NCBI RefSeq assembly: GCF_001647195.1
Contig: NZ_LVCV01000031.1
Span: 1 to 36,002 of the forward strand
Source: Rhodococcus sp. EPR-157
GTDB taxonomy: Bacteria; Actinomycetota; Actinomycetes; Mycobacteriales; Mycobacteriaceae
Direction: 5' to 3'
Length of the DNA: 36,002 nt
The notes under the pieces were generated by a model. It was not told the DNA's origin, searched no databases, and saw only the letters and a list, made by a program, of their open reading frames with translations. Below, one piece after another: positions 17,739-26,096 of the stretch. A program made the translations under genes and the position numbers. The stretch's first letter is position 1. The number at the start of each line of letters is the position of its first letter.

Positions 17739-18109
17739 ATGCTCTCGAAGACAGATCCGACACGTTCGAGAAACGAACGCACGGCAGACGATTCCTTCGG
17801 TCCAGCGCTCAGATCGTCGGCGTTGCTGACGGCATCTCGAACGGCCGCGACGATGCTCCGCTCGTCCGTGAGGTCGATCTAGGTGACCGATTGCTCGGAG
17901 ACTGCTGTCACATCCGACTTGTCCGGGACCGGCGTCGGGAGGTCGGCCCGATAGATCTCGAGGTAGAGAGTGCTCTTGTAGACGCGGAAGGCGAACGGTC
18001 GGTTGTCTTCGGTGCTGCCGAACCCACTCGCTTGTGCGCCGGTGGTGACCTGCTCGACGTCGAACTTCAGCCCCGTCGGGACCGCGCTGTATCTTTCCTC
18101 GGCAACCAA
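17735..18109 (-). pseudogene. Small conserved-type gene interrupted by an in-frame amber codon
   Basis: From TTG 18109, with GAGGAG 6 nt upstream, the minus strand reads VAEERYSAVPTGLKF... and stops at TAG (17879-17881) after about 76 residues. Beyond that TAG the same frame stays open for 47 more codons: IDLTDERSIVAAV, then VRSFLERVGSVFESI, ending at TAG 17735-17737 beside the hmuV stop. The downstream stretch has about 70% G/C at third positions by hand count and a helical, protein-like composition. One substitution, such as GAG to TAG, would explain the break. The full product would be about 124 residues (or 141 from ATG 18160). From memory, its position next to an lppL-like gene matches Rv2137c of M. 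tuberculosis. Function unknown; sequencing error or read-through are alternatives. Confidence 0.6.
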
Positions 18110-18258
18110 CTGAACTCCTCGTTGTTTCCCCGTGAATACGTTACCGCTGTTATGGCCCATTTCCGATCAAGTACTCCGGCGCCGTCTCCGTCGGACCGAT
18201 CAGGCAGGCTGGAGTAACCATCGAAGCGAATCAGAACGATCAAGGAACTGGCGGATCC

Positions 18259-19287
18259 ATGAAAGACCGACGTACCCCGTGGCGAACTGTCGTCGCGGTA
18301 GCTTCCGCATCGGCGTGTGTGCTGCTGGCCGGATGCTCCGACAACAGTTCTCCCGACGAACCCGACTCGGTCAGTGTCGAACCGTTGGCGGGAGTCGATT
18401 CCCCGCAATTGTCCACTCCCCCGAGTGGTTCGGTGACTGCGTTCCCCTCCGGACTGCATTTCACCACATTCGATGCGAGCACGCGCTCTGTTGTCGCTCT
18501 CGATGACTCCCGGACGACGCTCCTGATGTTCGACGCCGACGACATCGACGCCCAACCGCGTAGCGTGACGCTCCCCGCCGCGCCCGCCGATATCGTCCCA
18601 ACGGGAGACGGATCGCTCCTGCTTCCGATGGACGGCGAATTGGCGATAGTGGATCTCCGCAGCTCGGAGGTAGAGACGGTGCCGGTGGACGGGACTCTGC
18701 TCAGTGCTGCACGACTTCAGGACGGCCGGGTCGCCACTGGCGACGACAGTGGGACCATTCACATCATCGACACCGAGACGAACGAATCACAGACCATCAC
18801 CGGACTCTCGTCGGTCGACGCCTTGGCCTCGACTCGGTACGGCCTCGCCGCGTTGGATCGCAACCAAACTTCACTGACAAAGATCGACATCGACGGCGGA
18901 TCACTCGGTTTGGCGTTGCGCGCAGGTACGGGTGCAGCCCGGGTGGACACCGACGAGTACGGGCGGATCCTCGTCACCGACGCGGCCGGAAGTGAGCTTC
19001 TCGTGTACTCGTCCGAGGACTTGCTCCTGCGGCAGCGCTTTCCAGTCGGCACGCAACCATGGGCGCTGACTTACGATGACAAGTCCGACATCGTGTGGGT
19101 GAGCACTCCGGGAGACAACGAGGTGGTCGGATACACGCTGGACACTGGAATTCCGGTCGAAGCAGGCAGGTTCTCCACGGTGAGGCAGCCGGACTCGATC
19201 GCTGTCGATTCGGAGACCGGTGATCTCTACGTAGGTTCGGCGGTCGGCGAAGGTCTCCAGAAGGTTGCTCCGGGCGAGAGAATCTGA
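18259..19287 (+). CDS. LppL-like lipoprotein with beta-propeller-type repeats
   Basis: A 342-residue secreted lipoprotein. The N-terminus has KDRR, a hydrophobic signal and the lipobox LAGC with lipidated Cys26, then a Ser/Asp/Pro-rich linker. The mature part consists of repeated strands of the YncE/SMP-30 type (for example DEYGRILVTDAAGSELLVY, ETGDLYVGSAVGEG), pointing to a seven-bladed propeller exposed outside the membrane. The ligand is unknown. Placement just before pyrD matches mycobacterial lppL as I remember it. ATG 18259 has GGCGGA a few bases upstream. The gene is divergent from the amber-interrupted gene, with a 149-bp space between them in which no clear operator was found. Confidence 0.83.
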   Translation: MKDRRTPWRTVVAVASASACVLLAGCSDNSSPDEPDSVSVEPLAGVDSPQLSTPPSGSVTAFPSGLHFTTFDASTRSVVALDDSRTTLLMFDADDIDAQPRSVTLPAAPADIVPTGDGSLLLPMDGELAIVDLRSSEVETVPVDGTLLSAARLQDGRVATGDDSGTIHIIDTETNESQTITGLSSVDALASTRYGLAALDRNQTSLTKIDIDGGSLGLALRAGTGAARVDTDEYGRILVTDAAGSELLVYSSEDLLLRQRFPVGTQPWALTYDDKSDIVWVSTPGDNEVVGYTLDTGIPVEAGRFSTVRQPDSIAVDSETGDLYVGSAVGEGLQKVAPGERI

Positions 19288-19307
19288 CTTCGATCGGCGA
19301 GCATGTG

Positions 19308-19328
19308 CACGAGCACGAGCACGAGCAC
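19308..19328 (+). repeat. Short GAGCAC hexamer repeat
   Basis: Three perfect GAGCAC units (19311-19316, 19317-19322, 19323-19328) preceded by CAC. They lie in the 64-bp gap between the lipoprotein stop and the DUF5703 start. Probably a slippage-prone repeat without coding role; a longer reading with ATG 19337 would exclude it from the protein as well. Confidence 0.5.
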
Positions 19329-19351
19329 GCGAGAAGATGCGAGAGGCCACG

Positions 19352-19603
19352 GTGTCGAAGAACAACAGCACGCGAAACCGAATGCCAGCCGAATGGGAGT
19401 CCGCTTCCGAGGACTGGGAGTACGTCCCGCTTCGGCTTCCGCCTGATGTGACCAGGGTGACCGCGTCCATGCGGTTGGCGATCCAGGCCGAGTTCGGCGG
19501 CTGGGAACTGTCCCGTGTTCGGCTCTATACCGATGGAAGTCGCAAGGTTCTGCTCAAACGGAAGAAGACCAACCATCACATCCCGGAGCCGGGAATCAAG
19601 TAG
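19352..19603 (+). CDS. DUF5703 family small protein
   Basis: An 83-residue protein recognised as DUF5703, a small family of unknown function found beside pyrD in related actinobacteria. The body contains WEYVPLRLPP, an amphipathic helix with EFGGWELSRVRLY, and a very basic tail (KVLLKRKKTNHH), suggesting a nucleic-acid or anionic surface partner, though this is only composition. GTG 19352 is preferred because GAGAGG lies 5 nt before it. ATG 19337 and a longer frame reaching into the lipoprotein gene are also open. It lies 12 bp before pyrD and is likely co-transcribed with it. Confidence 0.75.
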   Translation: MSKNNSTRNRMPAEWESASEDWEYVPLRLPPDVTRVTASMRLAIQAEFGGWELSRVRLYTDGSRKVLLKRKKTNHHIPEPGIK

Positions 19604-19615
19604 GAGAGAAGGATC

Positions 19616-20683
19616 TTGTACCAGGCATTGCTTCGACTGATGTTCCTGATCTCACCGGAACGGATCCATCACATCGCGTTTCGATCGATGCGTGCAGTGG
19701 CAGCATTTCCACCGCTTCGGTCGTTGCTGGTTCGGCTGCTCGTCGTGGACGATCCAGTGTTGAAAAGCACTGTGTTCGGGATCGAATTTCCCAACCCGGT
19801 CGGGCTGGCCGCCGGCTTCGACAAGAACGCCGATGGAGTCGACACCTGGGGCGCTCTCGGCTTCGGCTTCGCCGAAATCGGGACCGTCACCGCACAGGCA
19901 CAGCCTGGCAATCCGCAGCCGCGACTGTCTCGGCTCCCCGACGACCGGGCACTGGTGAACAGAATGGGGTTCAACAATCACGGTGCAGGGGCAGCTGCCA
20001 ATGTTCTGCGCACTCGTCGAGGTGGGATTCCGATCGGTGCCAACATCGGCAAGACCAAGGTGACGCCTGCCGCGGAGGCCGCCGCCGACTACACCGCGAG
20101 CGCAACGCTCCTCGGACCGCTCGCAGACTTCCTCGTCGTGAACGTCAGCTCACCCAACACCCCCGGGCTGCGTGACCTACAGGCCGTGGAGTCCCTGCGC
20201 CCCATCCTGTCTGCGGTGCTCGCGGTGTCGTCCGTGCCTGTGTTGGTGAAGATTGCACCCGACCTGTCGGACGAGGACATCGACGCTGTAGCGGACCTGG
20301 CCGTCGAACTCGGGCTCGCCGGAATCGTCGCTACCAACACGACGATCGGTCGGTCTGGCCTCCGCACACCTGCCGCCGTCGTCGACGAGGCAGGAATGGG
20401 CGGCCTGTCGGGAGCACCGCTCGCCGACCGATCGCTCGAGGTGCTACGACGGCTCTACGGACGAGTCGGTGCGCAGATCGCACTGATCTCGGTCGGCGGT
20501 ATCGAGACTGCCGACCAGGCGTGGCAGAGAATCACCGCAGGTGCCTCACTGGTTCAGGGATACACGGGGTTCATCTACGGTGGCCCGTTCTGGATGCGCT
20601 CGCTCAACAGAGGCATTGCGCAGCGCGCGCGGGCCGCGGGATTTGCCTCGTTGACCGACGCTGTCGGCTCCGAGAACCGCTGA
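19616..20683 (+). CDS. pyrD: Dihydroorotate dehydrogenase (quinone), class 2
   Basis: A 355-residue membrane-associated flavoenzyme that oxidises dihydroorotate to orotate using quinone, the fourth step of pyrimidine synthesis. The N-terminal amphipathic helices ([18 protein letters not shown]) are the class 2 membrane/quinone-tunnel region. FMN and substrate segments include [24 protein letters not shown], and [11 protein letters not shown], which carries the catalytic Ser near residue 178. The C-terminus has [12 protein letters not shown] and [10 protein letters not shown] for FMN phosphate. The start is TTG 19616, with GGAGAGAAGG just ahead; it gives the expected MYxxLL N-terminus. Last gene of the lipoprotein-DUF5703-pyrD run, ending just before a strong hairpin. 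Confidence 0.95.
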   Translation: MYQALLRLMFLISPERIHHIAFRSMRAVAAFPPLRSLLVRLLVVDDPVLKSTVFGIEFPNPVGLAAGFDKNADGVDTWGALGFGFAEIGTVTAQAQPGNPQPRLSRLPDDRALVNRMGFNNHGAGAAANVLRTRRGGIPIGANIGKTKVTPAAEAAADYTASATLLGPLADFLVVNVSSPNTPGLRDLQAVESLRPILSAVLAVSSVPVLVKIAPDLSDEDIDAVADLAVELGLAGIVATNTTIGRSGLRTPAAVVDEAGMGGLSGAPLADRSLEVLRRLYGRVGAQIALISVGGIETADQAWQRITAGASLVQGYTGFIYGGPFWMRSLNRGIAQRARAAGFASLTDAVGSENR

Positions 20684-20686
20684 AAC

Positions 20687-20732
20687 GCACCGAGGCCGTA
20701 CTCGGGCGTGAACCCTCGTACGGCCTCGGTGC
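20687..20732. terminator. Bidirectional hairpin terminator between pyrD and the PEBP gene
   Basis: GCACCGAGGCCGTAC (20687-20701) is perfectly complementary to GTACGGCCTCGGTGC (20718-20732), a 15-bp stem with a 16-nt loop that could add a GGG:CCC pairing. It sits in the 57-bp gap between two convergent genes. There is no clear T-tract, as is common for actinobacterial intrinsic terminators. Confidence 0.85.
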
Positions 20733-20740
20733 TGTGCTGG

Positions 20741-21268
20741 TCAGGCTTCGTACACACCCGTCAACGTCGCGCGCGCGATGGCATGGGAGAACAGGTTGAA
20801 CCCGAGAAATGCCGGCGTCGCCGTTTCGTCGACTTCGAGTCGCTCCACGTCGACTGCGTGCACCGCGACGATGTACCGGTGCGGTCCGTGCCCTGCAGGC
20901 GGAGCTGCGCCGATGTAACGAAACAGCCCTGCATCGTTCTTCAGCGTCACCGCGCTGATGGGGATTCCGGTGCCCCCGTCGTCGCCCGCACCGGCGACCA
21001 GCGAGGTGGTGGACACGGGAATGTTCGCGACCGCCCAGTGCCAGAATCCGGACGCCGTCGGCGCATCGGGGTCGTAGACGCTCAGTGCGAAGCTCTTCGT
21101 CTCCGCGGGGAAGCCGGACCAGGAGAGCTGCGGCGAATTGTCGTGTCCGCCTGCGCCCATGATCCCGCTGACCTGCTGGAGGCCGAGAGTCGAGCCCTCG
21201 GTGATGTCCTCGGACGTCAACTCGAACGAAGGTAGATCAGGCAGGGCGGCGTATGGGTCGTATGTCAA
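20741..21268 (-). CDS. YbhB/YbcL family phosphatidylethanolamine-binding-like protein (Rv2140c-type)
   Basis: A 175-residue PEBP/RKIP-fold protein. Family signatures are visible: the DPDAP loop ([22 protein letters not shown]), the GPHRY motif ([13 protein letters not shown]) and an earlier NSPQLSWSG. These form the anion-binding pocket; a phospho-ligand or kinase-modulating role is known for the fold, but the bacterial ligand is not settled. There is no signal peptide. The frame is open further upstream, but TTG 21268 is preferred: AAAGGAA precedes it and it gives the usual LTYDPY start. It lies 16 bp after the M20 peptidase gene and is probably in its operon. Terminates at the bidirectional hairpin. 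Confidence 0.9.
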   Translation of the reverse strand: MTYDPYAALPDLPSFELTSEDITEGSTLGLQQVSGIMGAGGHDNSPQLSWSGFPAETKSFALSVYDPDAPTASGFWHWAVANIPVSTTSLVAGAGDDGGTGIPISAVTLKNDAGLFRYIGAAPPAGHGPHRYIVAVHAVDVERLEVDETATPAFLGFNLFSHAIARATLTGVYEA

Positions 21269-21284
21269 GAGAATTCCTTTCGAA

Positions 21285-22646
21285 TCAGCTGTGCAGCAGA
21301 AAGTGTTCCAACACCTGTGTACCGAACTCGAGCGAACTGACCGGAACACGCTCGTCTACGCCGTGGAACAGTGCTGCGAAGTCCAGCTCGGGCGGGAGTT
21401 TGAGTGGAGCGAACCCGAAGCACCTGATCCCCAATTTCGCGAATGCCTTGGCGTCCGTGCCACCGGACAACATGTACGGAACGGTACGACCGTTCTTGTC
21501 GTGTGCGAGGACGGCGTCGTTCATCGCGTCGACGAGATGACCGTCGAACGTGGTCTCGTAGGAATCGAGCTTGGTGATCCACTCACGTTCGACGTTGGGG
21601 CCGATCAGCTCGTCGACCTCGCGTTCGAACTCCGCCTGCCGACCCGGAACGACACGGCAATCCACCACCGCCTCGGCAGACTGCGGAATGACGTTCGCCT
21701 TGTAGCCGGCCTGGAGCATCGTCGGGTTCGCGGTGTCCCTCAGAGTTGCTCCGACGATTCGCGCGATGCTTCCGAGTTTCTGCAGGGTTCCGTCGAGGTC
21801 TGGTGAGGCCGGGTCGAAATCCAGACCGGTTTCCTCCGCCACCGCGCCCAGGAATTCTGCGACCGAATCAGAAATGACCAGCGGGAACGTGTGGTTGCCC
21901 AACTTCGCGACCGCCTCGGCAAGATAGGTCACGGCGTTCTCGTCGTGCAGAAAGGATCCGTGTCCGGCGCGAGCCTTGGCAGTGAGCTTCATCCAGCCGA
22001 GACCCTTCTCGGCAGTTTCCACCATGTAGAGACGCTTCTCGGTTCCATCCGGCCGCGCGACGGTCAACGAGAACCCGCCCACTTCACCGACGGCCTCTGT
22101 CACACCCTCGAACAGGTCGGGACGATTCTGCACCAGCCACTGCGATCCCCACCTCCCCCCGTTCTCCTCGTCGGCGAGGAACGCGAAGATGATGGTGCGC
22201 GGCGGGACGGTTCCGTTCGACTTGAACTGGCGCGCCAGCGCCAGTGCCATGCCGACCATGTCCTTCATGTCCACGGCCCCGCGGCCCCACACGTACCCGC
22301 CCTCGACGGCGCCGGAGAACGGATGCACGCTCCAGTCCGCGGGCTCGGCGGGCACGACGTCGAGATGACCGTGGATCAGGAGCGTTCCGCGAGTCGGATC
22401 GGCACCAGCCAGAGTCGCGAAGACGTTGCCTCGTCCCGGAGCGCCGGATTCGACGTACTCGGTCTCGTATCCGACCTCCTGGAGCTTGAGCGCCACCCAC
22501 TCGGCGCACTCCTTCTCACCCTTGGTGGTCTCCAGCTCTCCGGTGTTCGAGGTGTCGAATCGGATCAGGGCGCTGACGAGATCGACGACCTCGTCGAGAG
22601 CAGTCGTACGGACACGGTCGTTCGGGGAGTTCTCGACGGAAGACAC
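21285..22646 (-). CDS. M20 family metallopeptidase/deacylase (Rv2141c/DapE2-like)
   Basis: A 453-residue di-zinc hydrolase of the M20/M25/M40 family. Metal ligands and the catalytic base are intact: HGHLDVV (His and Asp of the HxD motif), GRGAVDMKD (bridging Asp), DEENGG (general base Glu and ligand), and the late His in FHGVDERV. The central dimerisation/lid domain includes [15 protein letters not shown]. It probably hydrolyses an N-acyl amino acid or dipeptide; annotation as DapE is not secure, since the length and motifs suit the broader acetylornithine deacetylase/dipeptidase group. GTG 22646 has AGGAAAG about 4-5 nt upstream. No signal peptide, so cytoplasmic. First gene of a two-gene unit with the PEBP protein; divergent from the tRNA gene. 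Confidence 0.9.
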   Translation of the reverse strand: MSSVENSPNDRVRTTALDEVVDLVSALIRFDTSNTGELETTKGEKECAEWVALKLQEVGYETEYVESGAPGRGNVFATLAGADPTRGTLLIHGHLDVVPAEPADWSVHPFSGAVEGGYVWGRGAVDMKDMVGMALALARQFKSNGTVPPRTIIFAFLADEENGGRWGSQWLVQNRPDLFEGVTEAVGEVGGFSLTVARPDGTEKRLYMVETAEKGLGWMKLTAKARAGHGSFLHDENAVTYLAEAVAKLGNHTFPLVISDSVAEFLGAVAEETGLDFDPASPDLDGTLQKLGSIARIVGATLRDTANPTMLQAGYKANVIPQSAEAVVDCRVVPGRQAEFEREVDELIGPNVEREWITKLDSYETTFDGHLVDAMNDAVLAHDKNGRTVPYMLSGGTDAKAFAKLGIRCFGFAPLKLPPELDFAALFHGVDERVPVSSLEFGTQVLEHFLLHS

Positions 22647-22697
22647 CCCACTTTCCTACCACCCATGGCAGTCCTTCCGATGAACTGACGTGCGGAT

Positions 22698-22725
22698 TTG
22701 GGCGATCGGGTACGCGTCGTATATC
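22698..22725 (+). promoter_or_regulatory. Promoter of tRNA-Leu (-35 TTGGGC, -10 TATATC)
   Basis: TTGGGC (22698-22703) and TATATC (22720-22725) are separated by 16 bp and lie 34 bp before the mature tRNA 5' end. This gives a sigma-70-type promoter with a short leader to be removed by processing. Confidence 0.5.
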
Positions 22726-22759
22726 TTTGTCCAGCACGCAGCGAGCAGGTGTGCAACTG

Positions 22760-22848
22760 GTCCGAGTGGCGGAATGGCAGACGCGCTAGCTTGAGGTGCT
22801 AGTGTCCTATTAACGGACGTGGGGGTTCAAGTCCCCCCTCGGACACCA
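22760..22848 (+). tRNA. tRNA-Leu (anticodon GAG), CCA encoded
   Basis: A type II tRNA of 89 nt. The acceptor stem GTCCGAG (22760-22766) pairs with CTCGGAC (22838-22844), followed by discriminator A and an encoded CCA. The anticodon stem CTAGC/GCTAG closes the 7-nt loop TTGAGGT, giving anticodon GAG, which reads CUC and CUU. A long variable arm follows, then a TTCAAGT T-loop on a GGGGG/CCCCC stem. The long variable arm supports leucine. No integrated element is seen at its 3' end. Confidence 0.96.
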
Positions 22849-22893
22849 GAGATCGAAACTTCGATCCGCAAGTTCTGAGTTGAGACAGACGAC

Positions 22894-22926
22894 CTAGGCC
22901 CCGGTTCCTTTGGAATCGGGGCCTAG
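22894..22926 (+). terminator. Hairpin terminator after tRNA-Leu
   Basis: CTAGGCCCCGGTTCC (22894-22908) pairs with GGAATCGGGGCCTAG (22912-22926), a 15-bp stem with one G:T wobble and a 3-nt loop, followed by CTCGTTGTGTG. It separates the tRNA from the SDR gene. A smaller GATCGAA/TTCGATC palindrome lies directly after the tRNA at 22851-22866. Confidence 0.8.
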
Positions 22927-22986
22927 CTCGTTGTGTGAGCCCGGTCGTGCACGACCGGTTGTGTGACCGCCTGGAAGGACGAACCG

Positions 22987-24492
22987 ATGACCGATCCTCA
23001 GTACGACGGGGATTCAACCGACGGGGCTTCAACCGACGGGGATTCGGCCGGCATCGATTCGGCCGATCTGGACACGTGCCTGCGAGTGCTGAAACTGGCA
23101 GGCGCCCTCGACAAGAACCATCCTGATTCGATTGTCGTTCAACGAGCGTCGGGGCAGCTGTTCAAGGACCTCAAACGATCACGGCGAATCGCGGCGCGAA
23201 ACGCGAAGTCCGATGCGGATCGAGCAGTCGTCGAGTCGACCGCAACGGGGTCGCCCAATCGGATCGACGACGAAACTGCAGGACTGTCGCTGACGACACG
23301 GACGTCGGGTGAGTACGCGGGGACTTTGATTCGCGCAAGGCCCTGCTACATCTGCAAGCAGCGCTACACCCTCGTCGACGCGTTCTACCACCAACTGTGC
23401 CCCGACTGCGCGGAACTCAATCGAAGTAAGCGTGATGCCCGAACGGACCTGTCGGGTCGACGGGCCTTGCTCACCGGAGGCCGCGCGAAAATCGGAATGT
23501 ACATCGCACTTCGGCTATTGCGCGACGGTGCACACACGACCATCACGACACGGTTTCCGGGCGACGCAATCCGCAGATTCTCCGCCATGGACGACAGCGA
23601 CACCTGGTTGCACCGTCTACGAATCGTCGGCATCGACCTGCGCGACCCGGCGCAGGTCGTAGCCCTTGCGGACTCCGTCGCAGCCGAAGGACCGCTCGAC
23701 ATCCTCATCAACAATGCCGCGCAAACAGTCAAGCGCTCCCCCGGGTCCTACAGCGCGTTGATCGACGCCGAATCCGAAGCACTGCCGTCGGGCGCTCGGC
23801 CCGATGTCATCACGTTCGGCAAGACCAGCGAAGCCCATCCGGCATCGCTCGCGAGTTCCCTGCCCCATTCCGACACCGGCGCAGTCTCAGGCGAAGCTCT
23901 CTCGGCCGAGGCAGTGAGTTCCCTTGCGCTGCTTGCAGGTTCGGCAACTGCCGAACGCATCGAGAAGGGAATCGCAATCGATGCGGGCGGATTGGTCCCC
24001 GACCTAGCCGATACGAACAGCTGGATTCACACCGTCGAGCAGGTCGATCCTGTGGAGCTACTCGAAGTGCAGCTGTGCAATTCGGTCGCGCCGTTCATTC
24101 TCGTGTCCCGACTCCGCGCCGCGATGGAAGCGTCGCCGGCCAGACGCAAGTACGTCGTCAACGTTTCCGCAATGGAAGGTCAGTTCAGCCGGGCGTACAA
24201 GGGGCCTGGACATCCGCACACCAATATGGCGAAGGCAGCACTGAACATGCTGACCCGGACGAGTGCGAAAGAGATGCTGGAGAGCGGCATCCTCATGAGT
24301 GCGGTGGACACGGGGTGGATCACCGACGAACGTCCACATCCGACGAAGATGCGTCTCGCAGGCGAGGGATTCCACGCTCCCCTCGACCTGGTCGACGGTG
24401 CTGCGCGTGTCTACGATCCCATCGTCCAGGGCGAACTCGGCGTCGACGTCCACGGTCAATTCCTCAAGGACTTTTCCCCGTCACCCTGGTAA
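22987..24492 (+). CDS. Zinc-ribbon/SDR fusion protein, catalytic Tyr replaced
   Basis: A 501-residue protein with three parts. Residues 1-40 are an acidic, repeat-encoded tail. A helical region then leads to a zinc ribbon with Cys120/Cys123 and Cys138/Cys141 (CYIC...CPDC). From about 155 there is a short-chain dehydrogenase domain with LLTGGRAKIGMYIAL for NAD(P), the NNAAQ motif, and NVSAMEG carrying the usual Ser. The canonical YxxxK appears as TNMAK, so the catalytic Tyr is Thr412 while Lys416 is kept. An insertion of more than 100 residues separates NNAAQ from the Ser strand. Substrate unknown. ATG 22987 has GAAGGA 8 nt upstream; the slightly longer ATG frame at 22963 lacks one. Confidence 0.85.
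   Translation: MTDPQYDGDSTDGASTDGDSAGIDSADLDTCLRVLKLAGALDKNHPDSIVVQRASGQLFKDLKRSRRIAARNAKSDADRAVVESTATGSPNRIDDETAGLSLTTRTSGEYAGTLIRARPCYICKQRYTLVDAFYHQLCPDCAELNRSKRDARTDLSGRRALLTGGRAKIGMYIALRLLRDGAHTTITTRFPGDAIRRFSAMDDSDTWLHRLRIVGIDLRDPAQVVALADSVAAEGPLDILINNAAQTVKRSPGSYSALIDAESEALPSGARPDVITFGKTSEAHPASLASSLPHSDTGAVSGEALSAEAVSSLALLAGSATAERIEKGIAIDAGGLVPDLADTNSWIHTVEQVDPVELLEVQLCNSVAPFILVSRLRAAMEASPARRKYVVNVSAMEGQFSRAYKGPGHPHTNMAKAALNMLTRTSAKEMLESGILMSAVDTGWITDERPHPTKMRLAGEGFHAPLDLVDGAARVYDPIVQGELGVDVHGQFLKDFSPSPW
23011..23070 (+). repeat. Four 15-bp in-frame tandem repeats at the 5' end of the SDR gene
   Basis: Units are GATTCAACCGACGGG (23011-23025), GCTTCAACCGACGGG (23026-23040), GATTCGGCCGGCATC (23041-23055) and GATTCGGCCGATCTG (23056-23070). 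They encode DSTDG, ASTDG, DSAGI and DSADL. The 15-bp period preserves the frame, so copy number could vary without breaking the protein. Confidence 0.85.
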
Positions 24493-24508
24493 CCGCCTTT
24501 ACGCGGCG

Positions 24509-24536
24509 TTTGCCCTGTAATACTGCCGGATATACC
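24509..24536 (+). promoter_or_regulatory. Candidate promoter upstream of the GCS2-like gene
   Basis: TTTGCC (24509-24514) and TATACC (24531-24536) are separated by 16 bp in the 88-bp gap after the SDR gene, leaving a leader of about 40 nt before ATG 24581. The match to consensus is moderate and no operator is apparent. Confidence 0.35.
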
Positions 24537-24580
24537 TTCACTTCCTGGGTGAACGTCGGGCGAGAAACGGTGGGGCAGAG

Positions 24581-26077
24581 ATGGGCGACGACGTCGAACA
24601 GCGGAAATTCTCTCGGCAGGACAGGCACCGATTCAGGCAGAAGGTGCAGGACTGTCTGGACGCACTCGCGATCATGTTGGCAGACGAGACGTTCGAGATC
24701 GGCGAACCCAGGATCGGGATGGAAGTCGAACTCAACCTCGTCGACGAGAAGATGGCCCCGTCGATGGCGAACGCGAAGGTACTCGACGCCATTGCCGATC
24801 CCGATTACCAAACCGAACTCGGACAGTTCAACATCGAGATCAACGTCGCGCCGCGACCGCTGCGAGGTACCAGCGTTCGAGAACTCGAGGACGACCTCAG
24901 GAAGTCTCTGAACGCTGCCGACACGCGCGCACGTGAGTCCGGCAGCCGCCTGGCGATGATCGGAATGCTCCCCACACTGTCCGAAGAGCACTTCGAACAT
25001 CGATGGCTGTCGGCCAACCCACGCTACGACCTCTTGAACCAGCAGATCTTCGCTGCCCGCGGCGAGGACATCGAACTCCAGATCAGCGGTGTGGCTCTGC
25101 CGGGAGCCGAAGCAGCGGAGGAGCTGTCGACGATCACCGACACCATTCTCCCGGAGGCCGCGTGCACGTCGGTGCAGTTGCACCTGCAGGTGGCTCCGGA
25201 CGAGTTCGCCTCCTATTGGAATGCGGCACAGGCACTTGCCGGCGTGCAGGTTGCTCTCGCCGCGAACTCACCGTTCTTCGCCGGCCGTGCTCTGTGGCAC
25301 GAAACACGGATTCCGCTGTTCGAACAAGCGACGGACACCAGGCCTCAGGAACTCAAGAATCAAGGCGTCCGGCCTCGGGTGTGGTTCGGCGAACGATGGA
25401 TCACGTCGATCTTCGACCTGTTCGAGGAGAACTCCCGCTACTTCCCCGCTCTCCTTCCCGTGTGCAGCGACGAGGATCCGAAAGCGGTACTCGCCGAAGG
25501 AGGTACGCCCGATCTGTCGGAGCTCAGGATGCACAACGGGACGGTCTACCGCTGGAATCGGCCGATCTACGACCGCTCCGGTGGCAGCCATCATCTGCGG
25601 CTGGAGAACCGGGTGCTCCCGGCCGGGCCCTCGATCGTCGACACACTGGCCGACGCTGCGTTCTACTACGGCACGGTTCGCACGCTCGCCGATGCCGACC
25701 GACCACTGTGGACCCAGATGACCTACGACGCAGCCGTCGAGAACCTCCACTCCGCGGCCCGGACCGGCTTCGGCTCTCGTCTCTACTGGCCGGAGGTGGG
25801 ATGGGTGAGCCCCCAGGAACTGGTGCTCCGCCGCTTGCTCCCGATGGCCGACGCCGGACTCGCTGCCTACGGCGTCGAGAGCTCGGTGCGAGATCGATAC
25901 CTGGGTGTGATCGAAGGCCGGTGCCTGAGCAAGAGATCCGGCTCGGTGTGGCAACGCGATGCCGTCGTCGCCCGGGAACGCGCAGGAGACGACCGCGAGT
26001 CCGCTCTGGCAGGCATGCTGGCCGACTACCTCACCCTGATGCACGAGGGCCGACCAGTGCACACGTGGTCGTTCTGA
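24581..26077 (+). CDS. GCS2-family glutamate--cysteine ligase-like protein
   Basis: A 498-residue protein of the glutamate-cysteine ligase/carboxylate-amine ligase fold. Conserved metal/ATP-binding acids are visible: IGMEVELNLVD (Glu48 and Glu50), QFNIEINVAP, and later HHLRLENRVLP with the Arg-x-Glu pair. The family couples ATP hydrolysis to amide-bond formation between a gamma- or alpha-carboxylate and an amine. The strain also encodes the mycothiol ligase, so glutathione synthesis is not expected, and the true substrate pair is open. ATG 24581 is preceded by GGGGCAG, a weak ribosome-binding site. It ends 16 bp before a gene with its own promoter. Assigned by sequence recognition; the reaction is inferred from the fold. 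Confidence 0.82.
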   Translation: MGDDVEQRKFSRQDRHRFRQKVQDCLDALAIMLADETFEIGEPRIGMEVELNLVDEKMAPSMANAKVLDAIADPDYQTELGQFNIEINVAPRPLRGTSVRELEDDLRKSLNAADTRARESGSRLAMIGMLPTLSEEHFEHRWLSANPRYDLLNQQIFAARGEDIELQISGVALPGAEAAEELSTITDTILPEAACTSVQLHLQVAPDEFASYWNAAQALAGVQVALAANSPFFAGRALWHETRIPLFEQATDTRPQELKNQGVRPRVWFGERWITSIFDLFEENSRYFPALLPVCSDEDPKAVLAEGGTPDLSELRMHNGTVYRWNRPIYDRSGGSHHLRLENRVLPAGPSIVDTLADAAFYYGTVRTLADADRPLWTQMTYDAAVENLHSAARTGFGSRLYWPEVGWVSPQELVLRRLLPMADAGLAAYGVESSVRDRYLGVIEGRCLSKRSGSVWQRDAVVARERAGDDRESALAGMLADYLTLMHEGRPVHTWSF

Positions 26078-26081
26078 GGCA

Positions 26082-26096
26082 TACGATTCGGTCATG
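26082..26096 (+). promoter_or_regulatory. Leaderless promoter of the DUF2784 gene (-10 TACGAT)
   Basis: TACGAT (26082-26087) lies 6 nt before ATG 26094, just after the upstream stop codon, with no ribosome-binding site. This fits a leaderless start. Confidence 0.5.

Noticed and set aside
19311-19328. GAGCAC repeats as a coding histidine-rich tract
   Set aside because: The frame giving alternating Glu-His has no good start and no continuation, so it is treated as an intergenic repeat.
22760-22866. tRNA-Leu as an attachment site for a mobile element
   Set aside because: No integrase gene or direct repeat of the tRNA 3' end was seen nearby, and the following genes look chromosomal.
23011-23070. 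Tandem repeats as a CRISPR array
   Set aside because: Units are 15 bp, directly adjacent without spacers, and in frame within a gene.
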